Shown in pieces: positions 1 through 5,676 of a DNA stretch of 5,676 nucleotides; position 1 is the first letter of the stretch, and each line of letters starts with the position of its first letter. The notes beneath the pieces are model-generated. The model made no database searches. It was not told the origin of the DNA and worked only from the letters and a program-made list of their open reading frames with translations. The stretch lies in NCBI GenBank assembly GCA_903844785.1, contig CAIMVB010000221.1, forward strand, positions 1 to 5,676. The letters are read 5' to 3'. A program made the position numbers and the translations under genes. This DNA comes from an uncultured Rhodospirillales bacterium (GTDB taxonomy: Bacteria > Pseudomonadota > Alphaproteobacteria > Acetobacterales > Acetobacteraceae).

Positions 1-100
1 GGTCACGTTCGGAAAGCGCCGCCGCCTGGGGCTGGGCCAGGGCAGGGATCGGCAGAAGCAGGGGGGCGGCAAGCAGGGCGCGGCGGAACATGGCTTTCAT
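1..100 (-). CDS. Exported protein, N-terminal fragment (33 codons, runs off the window)
   Basis: Only the start of this gene is present; it reads leftward and leaves the window still open. The translation begins MKAMFRRALL, with two arginines (residues 6-7), then a Leu/Ala/Pro-rich hydrophobic stretch (about residues 8-20), then ALA followed by Gln at residue 23. This is a textbook Sec signal peptide, with predicted cleavage after Ala22, so the product is probably periplasmic or secreted. There is no cysteine at the cleavage site, so it is not a lipoprotein. The visible mature part (QPQAAALSERD) is too short to name a family. A LolA-type carrier, which often begins this way in related bacteria, is only a guess. 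The start could be Met1 or Met4; neither has a strong Shine-Dalgarno sequence. It is transcribed divergently from the CMD-like gene. Confidence 0.72.
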   Translation of the reverse strand, partial: MKAMFRRALLAAPLLLPIPALAQPQAAALSERD

Positions 101-136
101 GTGGACTGCCTGGCAGCAAAGGGGAAGGCCCCCGGC

Positions 137-166
137 GCTTGCCTGATCCCGGCCCGCTGTTAGCTT
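137..166 (+). promoter_or_regulatory. Possible sigma70-type promoter for the four-gene operon
   Basis: TTGCCT at 139-144 could serve as a -35 element and TAGCTT at 161-166 as a -10 element, separated by 16 bases. Transcription would then start near 172, about 20 bases before the ATG at 192. The match to TTGACA/TATAAT is partial and the region is GC-rich, so this is only a candidate. It is the only upstream gap in the operon where a promoter could sit without lying inside a gene. Confidence 0.22.
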
Positions 167-179
167 GCCCCCGCACCAA

Positions 180-185
180 AGGGGA
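180..185 (+). promoter_or_regulatory. Ribosome binding site that fixes the start at 192
   Basis: AGGGGA lies six bases before the ATG at 192. It supports that ATG over the in-frame TTG at 165, which would add nine residues (MPPHQRGWA) that do not look like part of the family and would place this Shine-Dalgarno sequence inside the gene. Confidence 0.6.
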
Positions 186-191
186 TGGGCC

Positions 192-968
192 ATGACACAA
201 CGCAATGATTTGAACCGCTTGGGCAAGGCCGAGCGTGCGGCGATTTTCGGCGCGGGCGAAGCGGCGCTGGCCAATGGCGCCTTTGGCTTTGATGATCTGA
301 TGGCGGAACTTGTCTATGGCCAAATCTGGAACCGCCCAGGGCTTTCCCGCCAGGACCGCATGGCGGTGACGCTTGCCGTGCTCTGTTCCGTGCAAAACCA
401 GGCGCAGCTTCGCCGCCACATCGCCGCCGCGCTGAAGCTTGGCCTGACGCCGCGCGCCATTGCCGAGATTTTCATCCAGATCGGCATTTACCGGGGCTTC
501 GCGGCATCCGAAACCGCGCTGGAGACGGCGCGCACGGTCTTTGCCGAACAGGGAATTTCGCTTGAAATTGACCTGCCACGCGCTGATTCGCTGGAAGCGC
601 TTATGGGGCGCGGGCGGGATTTGCAGGGCGCGCTTCATGCCGAACGCCGCAATGAAGGCCATGCTGCGCCGGATAATCCCGTCACGGGCAGCATCTACCC
701 GCTGGTGGTGCAGTATTGCTATGGCGAGATTTGGGACCGCCCAGGGCTTGACCGGCGGGTGCGCGCCATTTGCGCTGTCGCGTCCTTCGCCGCTTTGGAT
801 CATGATATTTTGCTGCGGAAATTCATCCTCTCCGCGCTCAATATCGGGGCCAGCAGAAGCGATATCACCGAAGCGCTGATCCAGGGCGGGCCCTATAACG
901 GCTTCGCCTTCATGCTGAAGGCGCTGAATATCGCCAGCGAGGCTTTCGCCTCCCTGGACAAGGCTTGA
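192..968 (+). CDS. Tandem-domain carboxymuconolactone decarboxylase (CMD)-family protein
   Basis: The 258-residue product contains two copies of the CMD fold. Copy 1 (about residues 40-115) reads VYGQIWNRPGLSRQDR, then LRRHIAAALKLG, then IQIGIYRGF. Copy 2 (about 175-248) reads CYGEIWDRPGLDRRVR, then LLRKFILSALNIG, then IQGGPYNGF. This pattern is typical of PcaC-like 4-carboxymuconolactone decarboxylases and their relatives. Neither copy has the CxxC pair of AhpD peroxidases; copy 1 has a lone Cys65. Copy 1 keeps the conserved histidine (His76), whereas copy 2 has Phe at that place, so the copies are not equivalent. There is no signal peptide, so a cytoplasmic location is expected. PcaC itself is single-domain and about half this length, and no other protocatechuate-pathway gene is present, so the substrate is unknown. 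It is the first gene of the operon, and its stop codon lies inside the next gene's ribosome binding site. Confidence 0.88.
   Translation: MTQRNDLNRLGKAERAAIFGAGEAALANGAFGFDDLMAELVYGQIWNRPGLSRQDRMAVTLAVLCSVQNQAQLRRHIAAALKLGLTPRAIAEIFIQIGIYRGFAASETALETARTVFAEQGISLEIDLPRADSLEALMGRGRDLQGALHAERRNEGHAAPDNPVTGSIYPLVVQYCYGEIWDRPGLDRRVRAICAVASFAALDHDILLRKFILSALNIGASRSDITEALIQGGPYNGFAFMLKALNIASEAFASLDKA
331..749 (+). repeat. Internal duplication within the CMD-like gene (14-bp identical core)
   Basis: ACCGCCCAGGGCTT occurs at 331-344 and again at 736-749, exactly 405 bases (135 codons) apart and in the same frame, encoding the RPGL of each domain copy. CTATGGC also recurs at 314-320 and 719-725 with the same spacing. 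The entry spans both copies and the DNA between them. It reflects the tandem domain structure; identical DNA could come from common ancestry plus shared codon preference. Confidence 0.6.
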
Positions 969-970
969 GG
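967..970 (+). promoter_or_regulatory. Ribosome binding site overlapping the upstream stop codon
   Basis: GAGG lies six bases before the ATG at 977 and shares bases with the TGA (966-968) that ends the CMD-like gene. Ribosomes finishing the first gene are thus placed to begin the second, which suggests translational coupling. It also selects ATG 977 over the in-frame TTG at 965, which overlaps the site itself. Confidence 0.55.
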
Positions 971-976
971 CTGTTG

Positions 977-1780
977 ATGCAAAAGGCTCCGCTTTTCCTT
1001 GGTTTGTTGCTGGCCAGTTTGCTCGCCGCCTGCGCCGTACCGCCGCCGGCACCAAGGGAAGCACCACTTTCCTACCCGCCCCTCACGCGGGAGAGGATGC
1101 TCCGCATCGCGGTCGCGGAATGGGAAGAATGGGGCCGGCAGGTCTCAGACCGGGAACCAGGCGCTGCGCAGGAATCGGATTTGGCGGGCTTTCCGCGCCT
1201 GCAAGCCTATTGGCAGGCAGTGCCGGAAGGGCGCGACATCATCACCCGCAACCGGGCGCTTTACCGCGCATCCCATGGGGCGTTGTGGCAGCAGGAAGCT
1301 TGGTCTGCCGCCTTTATTTCCTTTGTGATGCGGAGCGCCGGGGTTGATGGGCGGGAATTTCCGCCCTCGGCCGCGCATGGCACCAGCATTGATGGCATGA
1401 TCGCCGATGCCCTGGCCTACCCGGACCAGGCGCCCTTTATCCCGCATCGGGTGAGGGACCGCGTGGCTGCGCCGGGGGATTTGCTTTGTGCGGATCGATC
1501 TGGCCGACCCTTGGCCCATTGGCGGGATCGCGCGGCGGATCAGGGGCGGTTCCGGCCCATGCATTGCGATATTGTGATCCGCAACCACCACGGCATGGTG
1601 GAAGCCATTGGCGGCAATATCCGCGATGCGGTGACGCTGGGCCGCTTCCCAACTGATCGGCGCGGCATTTTGCTGCCCGCACCCCCTGGCGCGCCGCAAT
1701 GGTTCGCCATATTCGAAAACCGGATGGGGCGGCTGCCGCCCTGGACCGTTTCGCCCAACCCGGAGGCTTCCCGCCCGTGA
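977..1780 (+). CDS. DUF2272 domain-containing lipoprotein
   Basis: The 267-residue product starts with a lipoprotein signal peptide: Lys3, a Leu-rich core (residues 6-16), and lipobox L16-A17-A18-C19, so Cys19 should be lipidated and the protein anchored facing the periplasm. A Pro-rich linker (21-36) follows. The body matches the DUF2272 family: W109-S-A-A-F-I-S with VMRSAG just after, His134 in a SAAHGTSID stretch, GDLLC at 167-171, HCDIVI at 196-201, and EAIGGNI at 209-215. These blocks resemble the WC-AF-V, GD and H-I/V blocks of CHAP/NlpC-type peptidases, but Ser110 stands where the catalytic Cys would be. The biochemical function of the family is not known to me; a cell-wall role is inferred from fold resemblance and location only. 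Its last four bases overlap the next gene's GTG start. The C-terminal 20 or so residues (Pro-rich) are probably unstructured. Confidence 0.85.
   Translation: MQKAPLFLGLLLASLLAACAVPPPAPREAPLSYPPLTRERMLRIAVAEWEEWGRQVSDREPGAAQESDLAGFPRLQAYWQAVPEGRDIITRNRALYRASHGALWQQEAWSAAFISFVMRSAGVDGREFPPSAAHGTSIDGMIADALAYPDQAPFIPHRVRDRVAAPGDLLCADRSGRPLAHWRDRAADQGRFRPMHCDIVIRNHHGMVEAIGGNIRDAVTLGRFPTDRRGILLPAPPGAPQWFAIFENRMGRLPPWTVSPNPEASRP
1762..1766 (+). promoter_or_regulatory. Ribosome binding site for the GTG start at 1777
   Basis: GGAGG, a strong Shine-Dalgarno sequence, lies ten bases before the GTG at 1777, inside the last codons of the DUF2272 gene. It supports the GTG start over the in-frame ATG at 1699, which would overlap the upstream gene by 82 bases and add 26 residues absent from the enzyme family. 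Confidence 0.6.
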
Positions 1781-2892
1781 CCGATCTTTTCTCCCCGCTG
1801 ACTTTGCGCGGCGTTACCTTTTCCAACCGCATCGGCGTGGCACCCATGTGCCAGTATTCCTGCCATGATGATGGCATTCCAACGGAATGGCACTTGGTCC
1901 ATCTGGGCGCGCGTGCTGCCGGGGGGGCGGGCATGGTGATGGTGGAAGCCACCGCCGTGGTGCCGGAAGGCCGCATCAGCCCAGGCGATGTCGGCATTTG
2001 GTCTGACGCGCATCTGGCGAGCCACACGCAATTGGCTCAAGCTCTTGCGGCACTTGGCACCGTGCCGGCCATTCAATTGGCCCATGCCGGGCGCAAGGCA
2101 TCGCGCAAACAGGCTTGGTTGCCTGGCGCGGCCGAGCCTTCTTGGGAAACCCTTGGCCCTTCGGGCGATGCCTTTGGCGATTTCATCCCGCCGCGTGCCA
2201 TGACGGAAGCGGATATTGCCGCCACGATCGATGCCTTCGTGGCCGCCACCAAGCGTTCCATCAAGGCTGGCTATCGCTTGATCGAATTGCATGCCGCGCA
2301 TGGCTATTTGCTGCATCAATTCCTGAGCCCGCTTTCCAATAAACGGAATGACCGTTGGGGTGGGGATTTTGAAGGCCGTGCGCGCCTTCCGCTGGAAATC
2401 GCGGCGGCCATGCGCGCTGCCATGCCTGATGATGCGGTGCTGGGCGTGCGGGTTTCGCATACGGATTGGGTGGAAGGTGGCTGGACCACCGAAGAAACCG
2501 TGGAACTTTCGCGCCGCTTCAAGGCACTTGGCGTGGATTTCATGGATGTGTCTTCCGGCGGCAATGATCCGCGCCAGCAAATCCCGCTTGGGCCTGGCTA
2601 TCAGGTGCCGGGTGCGGCGGCGGTAAAAAAGGGCGCGGGTATCGTCACCGCCGCGGTGGGGCTGATTACGGAAGCCAAGCAGGCCCAGGCCATTCTGGAT
2701 GAAGGCCATGCGGATTGGATCTATCTGGCCCGCGTGCTGCTGCGTGACCCGTATTGGCCGCTGCATGCGGCGGCGGAGCTTGGCCGCACGGAAGCAGTGC
2801 CCACGCCCCCGCAATATGACCGGGGCTGGAATGCGCTGGGCAAGACGAAAATGGCCATGCCCATCGCCAACCCCATGCCGCGTTTGGGATGA
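1777..2892 (+). CDS. NADH:flavin oxidoreductase, Old Yellow Enzyme family (YqjM/XenA type)
   Basis: The 371-residue product is an FMN-dependent ene-reductase on a TIM barrel. Such enzymes take hydride from NAD(P)H and reduce C=C bonds of enals, enones, maleimides or nitro compounds in the cytoplasm. The N-terminal block has FSPLTLRG, then [12 protein letters not shown] with Cys25 and Tyr27; these match the redox-tuning Cys26 and Tyr28 of Bacillus YqjM and place it in the 'thermophilic-like' subgroup. Other family signatures are [11 protein letters not shown] (65-75), [10 protein letters not shown] (100-109, Gln100 at FMN), LHAAHGY (171-177, substrate-binding His172 and His175), [15 protein letters not shown] (182-196), Arg225, VSSGG (258-262), [11 protein letters not shown] (317-327) and PPQYDRGW (344-351, with Arg349 as the likely inter-subunit arginine finger). 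All expected active-site residues are present and the length is normal. GTG start; coupled to the DUF2272 gene by GTGA and to selO by ATGA. The natural substrate cannot be read from the sequence. Confidence 0.95.
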   Translation: MTDLFSPLTLRGVTFSNRIGVAPMCQYSCHDDGIPTEWHLVHLGARAAGGAGMVMVEATAVVPEGRISPGDVGIWSDAHLASHTQLAQALAALGTVPAIQLAHAGRKASRKQAWLPGAAEPSWETLGPSGDAFGDFIPPRAMTEADIAATIDAFVAATKRSIKAGYRLIELHAAHGYLLHQFLSPLSNKRNDRWGGDFEGRARLPLEIAAAMRAAMPDDAVLGVRVSHTDWVEGGWTTEETVELSRRFKALGVDFMDVSSGGNDPRQQIPLGPGYQVPGAAAVKKGAGIVTAAVGLITEAKQAQAILDEGHADWIYLARVLLRDPYWPLHAAAELGRTEAVPTPPQYDRGWNALGKTKMAMPIANPMPRLG

Positions 2893-4349
2893 GCGCCAGC
2901 TTCGCCTTCGATAATAGCTATGCCCGCCTGCCGGCGCGTTTTTATATCCGGCAGGCACCCATTGCCGTGGCCGCGCCGCGGCTGGTGTTTTTCAACGCGC
3001 CGCTTGCGGAAGCGCTGGGGCTTGAGGCGGCGGCGCTTCAAGGTGCCGAAGGTGCGGCGATTTTCGCCGGCAATCTGGTGCCTGATGGCGCTGAGCCCCT
3101 GGCCATGGCCTATGCCGGGCATCAATTCGGCGGCTTCAGCCCACGCCTTGGTGATGGCCGCGCGCTGTTACTGGGCGAGGTGATCGGGCGCGATGGTGCG
3201 CGGCGCGATATTCATCTGAAGGGCAGCGGGCGTACGCTGTTTTCGCGTGGTGGCGATGGCCGCGCGGTGCTGGGGCCCATGCTGCGTGAAGCCATTATCA
3301 GCGAAGCCATGGCGGCCCTTGGCGTGCCAACCACGCGTGCCTTGGCTGTAGCGATGACAGGCGAAGCAGTGCTGCGCGAAAAACTGCAACCCGGCGCGGT
3401 TTTGGCGCGTGTGGCGGCCAGCCATATCCGTGTGGGCAGCTTCCAGTATTTCGCTGCGCAGGAAGATCAGGAAGCGCTGAAGATCCTCGCGGATTTCGCC
3501 ATTGCGCGGCATGAACCCAGCGCGGCCGAGGCAGAAAATCCCTATCTGGCGCTGCTTTCCGGCGTGATCGCGCGCCAGGCGAAGCTGATCGCGCAATGGC
3601 TGCATATCGGCTTCATCCATGGCGTGATGAATACCGATAACATGACCATCAGCGGTGAGACGATTGATTACGGCCCCTGCGCCTTCATGGATGCCTATGA
3701 TCCCGCGACGGTATTGAGTTCGATTGATCATGGCGGGCGCTATGCCTATGCAAATCAGCCACGCATGGCGCAGTGGAATCTGGCGCGGCTTGCGGAAGCG
3801 CTGCTGCCGCTTTTGGCAGAACAGGAAGAAGCGGCGCTGGAGATGGCGCAGACCGCCCTTGGCGCCTTTGCCCCCGCGTTTGAAGCGGCTTATTTCGATG
3901 GCTTCGCGCGGAAGATTGGTATTGCGGAACGCACCCCGGAAGATACCTCGCTGATTGAGGATTTGCTGCGCCGCATGGCGGAGAATACCGCCGATTTCAC
4001 CCTGACCTTTCGCGCTTTAGCCGATGCGGCTGAGGGCAATGCAGCGCCGGCGCGCGCGCAATTTGCTGATCCCGCCGCCTTTGACGTTTGGGCGGAAGCC
4101 TGGCAGGCAAGGCTTGCGCGCGAAGCGGAACCTGCGCGCTTGATGCGCGCTGCCAACCCAGCCTTCATCCCGCGCAATCATTTGGTGGAAGCCGCAATCC
4201 GCGCCGCTGAGGATCGCGATGATTTCCGCCCTTTTGAGGCGCTGATGGCCGTATTGGCGCGGCCCTTTGAAGATCAGCCAGAAAATGCGCGCTACGCCAC
4301 CCCCCCAAAGCCGGAAGAACGTGTCTTGGCGACTTTTTGCGGGACATGA
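2889..4349 (+). CDS. selO: Protein adenylyltransferase SelO (YdiU/UPF0061 family)
   Basis: The 486-residue product is SelO, a kinase-like protein that transfers AMP from ATP to Ser/Thr/Tyr of target proteins; in other bacteria it protects against oxidative stress by modifying redox proteins. Hallmarks are [18 protein letters not shown] (75-92), HLKGSGRT (109-116), [16 protein letters not shown] (119-134), [16 protein letters not shown] (173-188), HGVMNTDNM (244-252) and IDYGP (259-263). Lys111, Glu134, Arg174, Arg181, Asn251 and Asp260 correspond, with a constant offset of two, to the Pseudomonas syringae SelO residues K113, E136, R176, R183, N253 and D262 as I recall them, so the active site is complete. 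The protein ends Cys484-Gly-Thr: the Cys takes the antepenultimate place held by selenocysteine in animal SelO and cysteine in E. coli YdiU. Length is close to E. coli YdiU (478). Start ATG overlaps the OYE stop by four bases with little Shine-Dalgarno, so translation probably depends on coupling. Last gene of the operon. Confidence 0.97.
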   Translation: MSASFAFDNSYARLPARFYIRQAPIAVAAPRLVFFNAPLAEALGLEAAALQGAEGAAIFAGNLVPDGAEPLAMAYAGHQFGGFSPRLGDGRALLLGEVIGRDGARRDIHLKGSGRTLFSRGGDGRAVLGPMLREAIISEAMAALGVPTTRALAVAMTGEAVLREKLQPGAVLARVAASHIRVGSFQYFAAQEDQEALKILADFAIARHEPSAAEAENPYLALLSGVIARQAKLIAQWLHIGFIHGVMNTDNMTISGETIDYGPCAFMDAYDPATVLSSIDHGGRYAYANQPRMAQWNLARLAEALLPLLAEQEEAALEMAQTALGAFAPAFEAAYFDGFARKIGIAERTPEDTSLIEDLLRRMAENTADFTLTFRALADAAEGNAAPARAQFADPAAFDVWAEAWQARLAREAEPARLMRAANPAFIPRNHLVEAAIRAAEDRDDFRPFEALMAVLARPFEDQPENARYATPPKPEERVLATFCGT

Positions 4350-4352
4350 GAA

Positions 4353-4378
4353 GGCGGGGGCAGCAGCGTGCCCCCGCC
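4353..4378. terminator. GC-rich hairpin between convergent genes, likely terminator for both strands
   Basis: GGCGGGGGCA (4353-4362) and TGCCCCCGCC (4369-4378) are perfect inverted copies, giving a 10-bp stem with a 6-base GCAGCG loop. It fills most of the 36 bases between the selO stop (4349) and the barrel-gene stop (4386-4388). Being symmetric, it can fold in transcripts from either side. Neither side has a run of T after the stem, so it is not a classical intrinsic terminator; it may act with Rho or protect 3' ends. Confidence 0.7.
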
Positions 4379-4385
4379 GAATGGC

Positions 4386-5561
4386 TTACAGCGAAAAGCG
4401 GATGGGCACACGAAAGATGATGCGCGTATCCGGGGTTTGATCTGTCACGCCAATACCGACACCCATATTCACACTCATGCGGTCCGAAACACGATAAGAT
4501 AGGCCGAAATTAAAAGTACCCGTATCAAAATCAGAACCGACAATTTTACGCCCTTCAGCACGGGATGCCGAAATTCGCACATGTTCATAGCTGATGCTGA
4601 TTGAGCTTTTTTCATTCAAGGAAAAACCGACACCGAAATTGAGGCCGACACCATCGCCGGGATCAAGATTGGTGCGCGCGGGCGGGCCACCGGCACTATC
4701 CTGGATATCCACATCGCGCCCGATATTCCAAATATAGCGGAGACTACCGAAAAATACTGCCGGATCAGATGCCCAGGCGACGGTAACGCCGGGATCAATC
4801 GCCCAGAAGCCCGTGCCGGTCGGTAATTCCTTCGGCAGGCCACGCGTGAAGCCACCTTGCGGATCGGCAATGGTATAGATGGGCACTTCAAAGGGGCTGC
4901 GCCCGGAATCGCTTTTGACGCGCAGATTGGCGATGAAAACTGGCCAATCATTCAAACCTTCATTGATCTGATAGCTGGTGCCGAATTCAATATCACCAAG
5001 TCCACTACCGGTGGGACCAATGGTGATGGGCTGGGCATTGGTGTCTGCTGGTGCGGTTTGAATCGTATCACTTTGGCTGAGCCAGGGCACGCGGATATTC
5101 ACTTCCATCCGATCCGTCACGCCATAACGCAGCGTCACTGCGCCAAGATTGCCGCGCTGCGTGGATTGGCGAATATCTACAGTCCCGAAAGTGATGCCGG
5201 GGATAATGGTAAAGCCATTGACAATGGCCTGGGTATTTTGCGCGTAGAAATATTCATAGGAAGGCTCGAGCGAGAACATGCCGCGCGGCGTCAGCACGCC
5301 ACCAACGCGCGCAAGCGTTGGATCTGTTGCGATCACGCGTTGTTGTTCCTGCTGTTGGGCGGCGGCGGCCTCGGCTGCGGTCGAAGCGCTTTGATTGGCG
5401 GGCGCCTGGCTTGGGGCGGCGCTTTGGGCTTGCGCCACGCCGCTATCCAGTAAAATCACCGATACCAATAGCAGCATGGAAAGGCGCGCGGGCTGCAGCC
5501 CTTCTTGCGCCTTATTGCGCGCAGCGGCGCCTTTCGTGGAGTTTATCTCTTGCTTCGGCAT
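4386..5561 (-). CDS. Outer-membrane beta-barrel protein, Phenol_MetA_deg-like / putative transporter
   Basis: The 391-residue product has a long basic n-region (residues 1-26), a hydrophobic core SMLLLVSVILL (28-38) and a signal cleavage site after VAQA (Ala45). A low-complexity Ala/Gln/Ser segment (46-79) ending in EAAAAQQQEQQR follows, then the family signature GGVLTPRG (87-94) and FSLEPSYEYFYA (96-107). The rest alternates polar and hydrophobic residues in strand-like stretches, for example VTLRYGVTDRMEVNIRVPW, FGVGFSLNEKSSISISYEHV and VNMGVGIGV, ending FRVPIRFSL. It has no cysteine, as is usual for outer-membrane barrels. Proteins of this kind are often labelled 'transporter', 'MetA pathway of phenol degradation' or, wrongly, 'acetate kinase'. 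The GGVLTP block plus an N-terminal helical segment also recalls FapF, the Pseudomonas amyloid-export channel, but no other fap gene is in view. Start chosen at ATG 5561, preceded by GAAGG; TTG 5594 and the Met at codon 29 are alternatives. GC is lower than in the operon. Confidence 0.82.
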   Translation of the reverse strand: MPKQEINSTKGAAARNKAQEGLQPARLSMLLLVSVILLDSGVAQAQSAAPSQAPANQSASTAAEAAAAQQQEQQRVIATDPTLARVGGVLTPRGMFSLEPSYEYFYAQNTQAIVNGFTIIPGITFGTVDIRQSTQRGNLGAVTLRYGVTDRMEVNIRVPWLSQSDTIQTAPADTNAQPITIGPTGSGLGDIEFGTSYQINEGLNDWPVFIANLRVKSDSGRSPFEVPIYTIADPQGGFTRGLPKELPTGTGFWAIDPGVTVAWASDPAVFFGSLRYIWNIGRDVDIQDSAGGPPARTNLDPGDGVGLNFGVGFSLNEKSSISISYEHVRISASRAEGRKIVGSDFDTGTFNFGLSYRVSDRMSVNMGVGIGVTDQTPDTRIIFRVPIRFSL

Positions 5562-5569
5562 GCTTGCGA

Positions 5570-5574
5570 CCTTC
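5570..5574 (-). promoter_or_regulatory. Ribosome binding site supporting the start at 5561
   Basis: On the minus strand GAAGG lies eight bases before the ATG at 5561. No comparable site precedes the upstream in-frame TTG (5594) or the internal ATG at codon 29, so this decides the start in favour of 5561. Confidence 0.5.
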
Positions 5575-5676
5575 GCGAATGGAGGAAAGCGCAACGCATC
5601 GGCAAATGCAGATGAAAATACCGAATACGATACGCTTGCGCATGAAGATGTTTGGCGCGGCGCAACATCGCAAATA

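Noticed and set aside
360..460. AhpD-type peroxidase identity for the CMD-like protein
   Set aside because: The CxxC catalytic pair is absent; only a lone Cys65 lies in the corresponding helix.
3..1067. 354-codon open frame on the minus strand
   Set aside because: It lies opposite the CMD-like gene and is in a different frame from the clear signal peptide at 1-100. Its composition is shadow-like.
1699..1776. Upstream ATG start for the OYE gene
   Set aside because: It would overlap the DUF2272 gene by 82 bases. The family begins at the LFSPLTLRG block, and GGAGG at 1762-1766 points to GTG 1777.
1540..2958. 472-codon open frame on the minus strand, antisense to the DUF2272, OYE and selO genes
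   Set aside because: Its translation is rich in Arg, His and Gly with no recognisable domain, and it lies opposite well-identified genes. Long antisense frames are normal in GC-rich DNA.
4310..4316. Run of seven C near the end of selO as a possible phase-variation site
   Set aside because: Slippage there would only alter the last 15 or so residues, although it would remove Cys484. Seven bases is short for a contingency locus and the frame is intact.
4857..5453. 198-codon open frame on the plus strand within the barrel gene
   Set aside because: Antisense to a convincing outer-membrane protein, with no ribosome binding site or family match.
5579..5676. Plus-strand frame starting ATG at 5579 (also 5606, 5612, 5642) and open to the window edge, possibly a divergent gene
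   Set aside because: No Shine-Dalgarno sequence at a usable distance before any of these ATGs, and the translation (basic, Met-rich) shows no signal or domain. It cannot be excluded without the next bases.
5562..5676. Promoter for the barrel gene
   Set aside because: TATTTT (minus strand, 5620-5615) could be a -10 element, but no acceptable -35 lies 16-18 bases upstream. A TTGCGC/GCGCAA inverted pair (5636-5641, 5660-5665) is too short to call an operator.

Overview
The window looks like chromosomal DNA from a GC-rich alphaproteobacterium. Acetobacteraceae or another member of the Rhodospirillales is my best guess, from codon choice, the DUF2272 lipoprotein and overall gene style. This placement is an inference and no marker gene fixes it.

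Layout from left to right. (1) Bases 1-100, minus strand: the first 33 codons of an exported protein with a clear Sec signal peptide; the rest lies outside the window. (2) Bases 101-191: a short divergent intergenic region with a possible promoter and small direct repeats. (3) Bases 192-4349, plus strand: four tightly packed genes that almost certainly form one operon. They encode a two-domain carboxymuconolactone decarboxylase (CMD)-like protein, a DUF2272 lipoprotein, a YqjM/XenA-type Old Yellow Enzyme (OYE) and the pseudokinase-fold AMPylase SelO (YdiU). The junctions are an 8-base gap, a 4-base GTGA overlap and a 4-base ATGA overlap. (4) Bases 4353-4378: a 10-bp GC-rich hairpin between convergent stop codons. 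(5) Bases 4386-5561, minus strand: an outer-membrane beta-barrel protein of the Phenol_MetA_deg-like or 'transporter' type, with visibly lower GC than the operon. (6) Bases 5562-5676: its upstream region, with no convincing promoter.

How the genes may work together. OYE enzymes reduce activated C=C bonds with NAD(P)H and FMN. SelO transfers AMP to proteins, including redox proteins, during oxidative stress. CMD-fold proteins often act in redox or aromatic-compound chemistry. A shared role in electrophile or oxidative stress is therefore reasonable for the operon, but it is not demonstrated. The DUF2272 lipoprotein does not fit that theme obviously.

I found no mobile element, CRISPR array, tRNA or rRNA. 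Nothing here is clearly a new defence or mobile system. The points most worth a second look are the coupled operon, the Ser-for-Cys pattern in the DUF2272 protein, the altered cysteine arrangement in SelO, and the compositional shift in the barrel gene.
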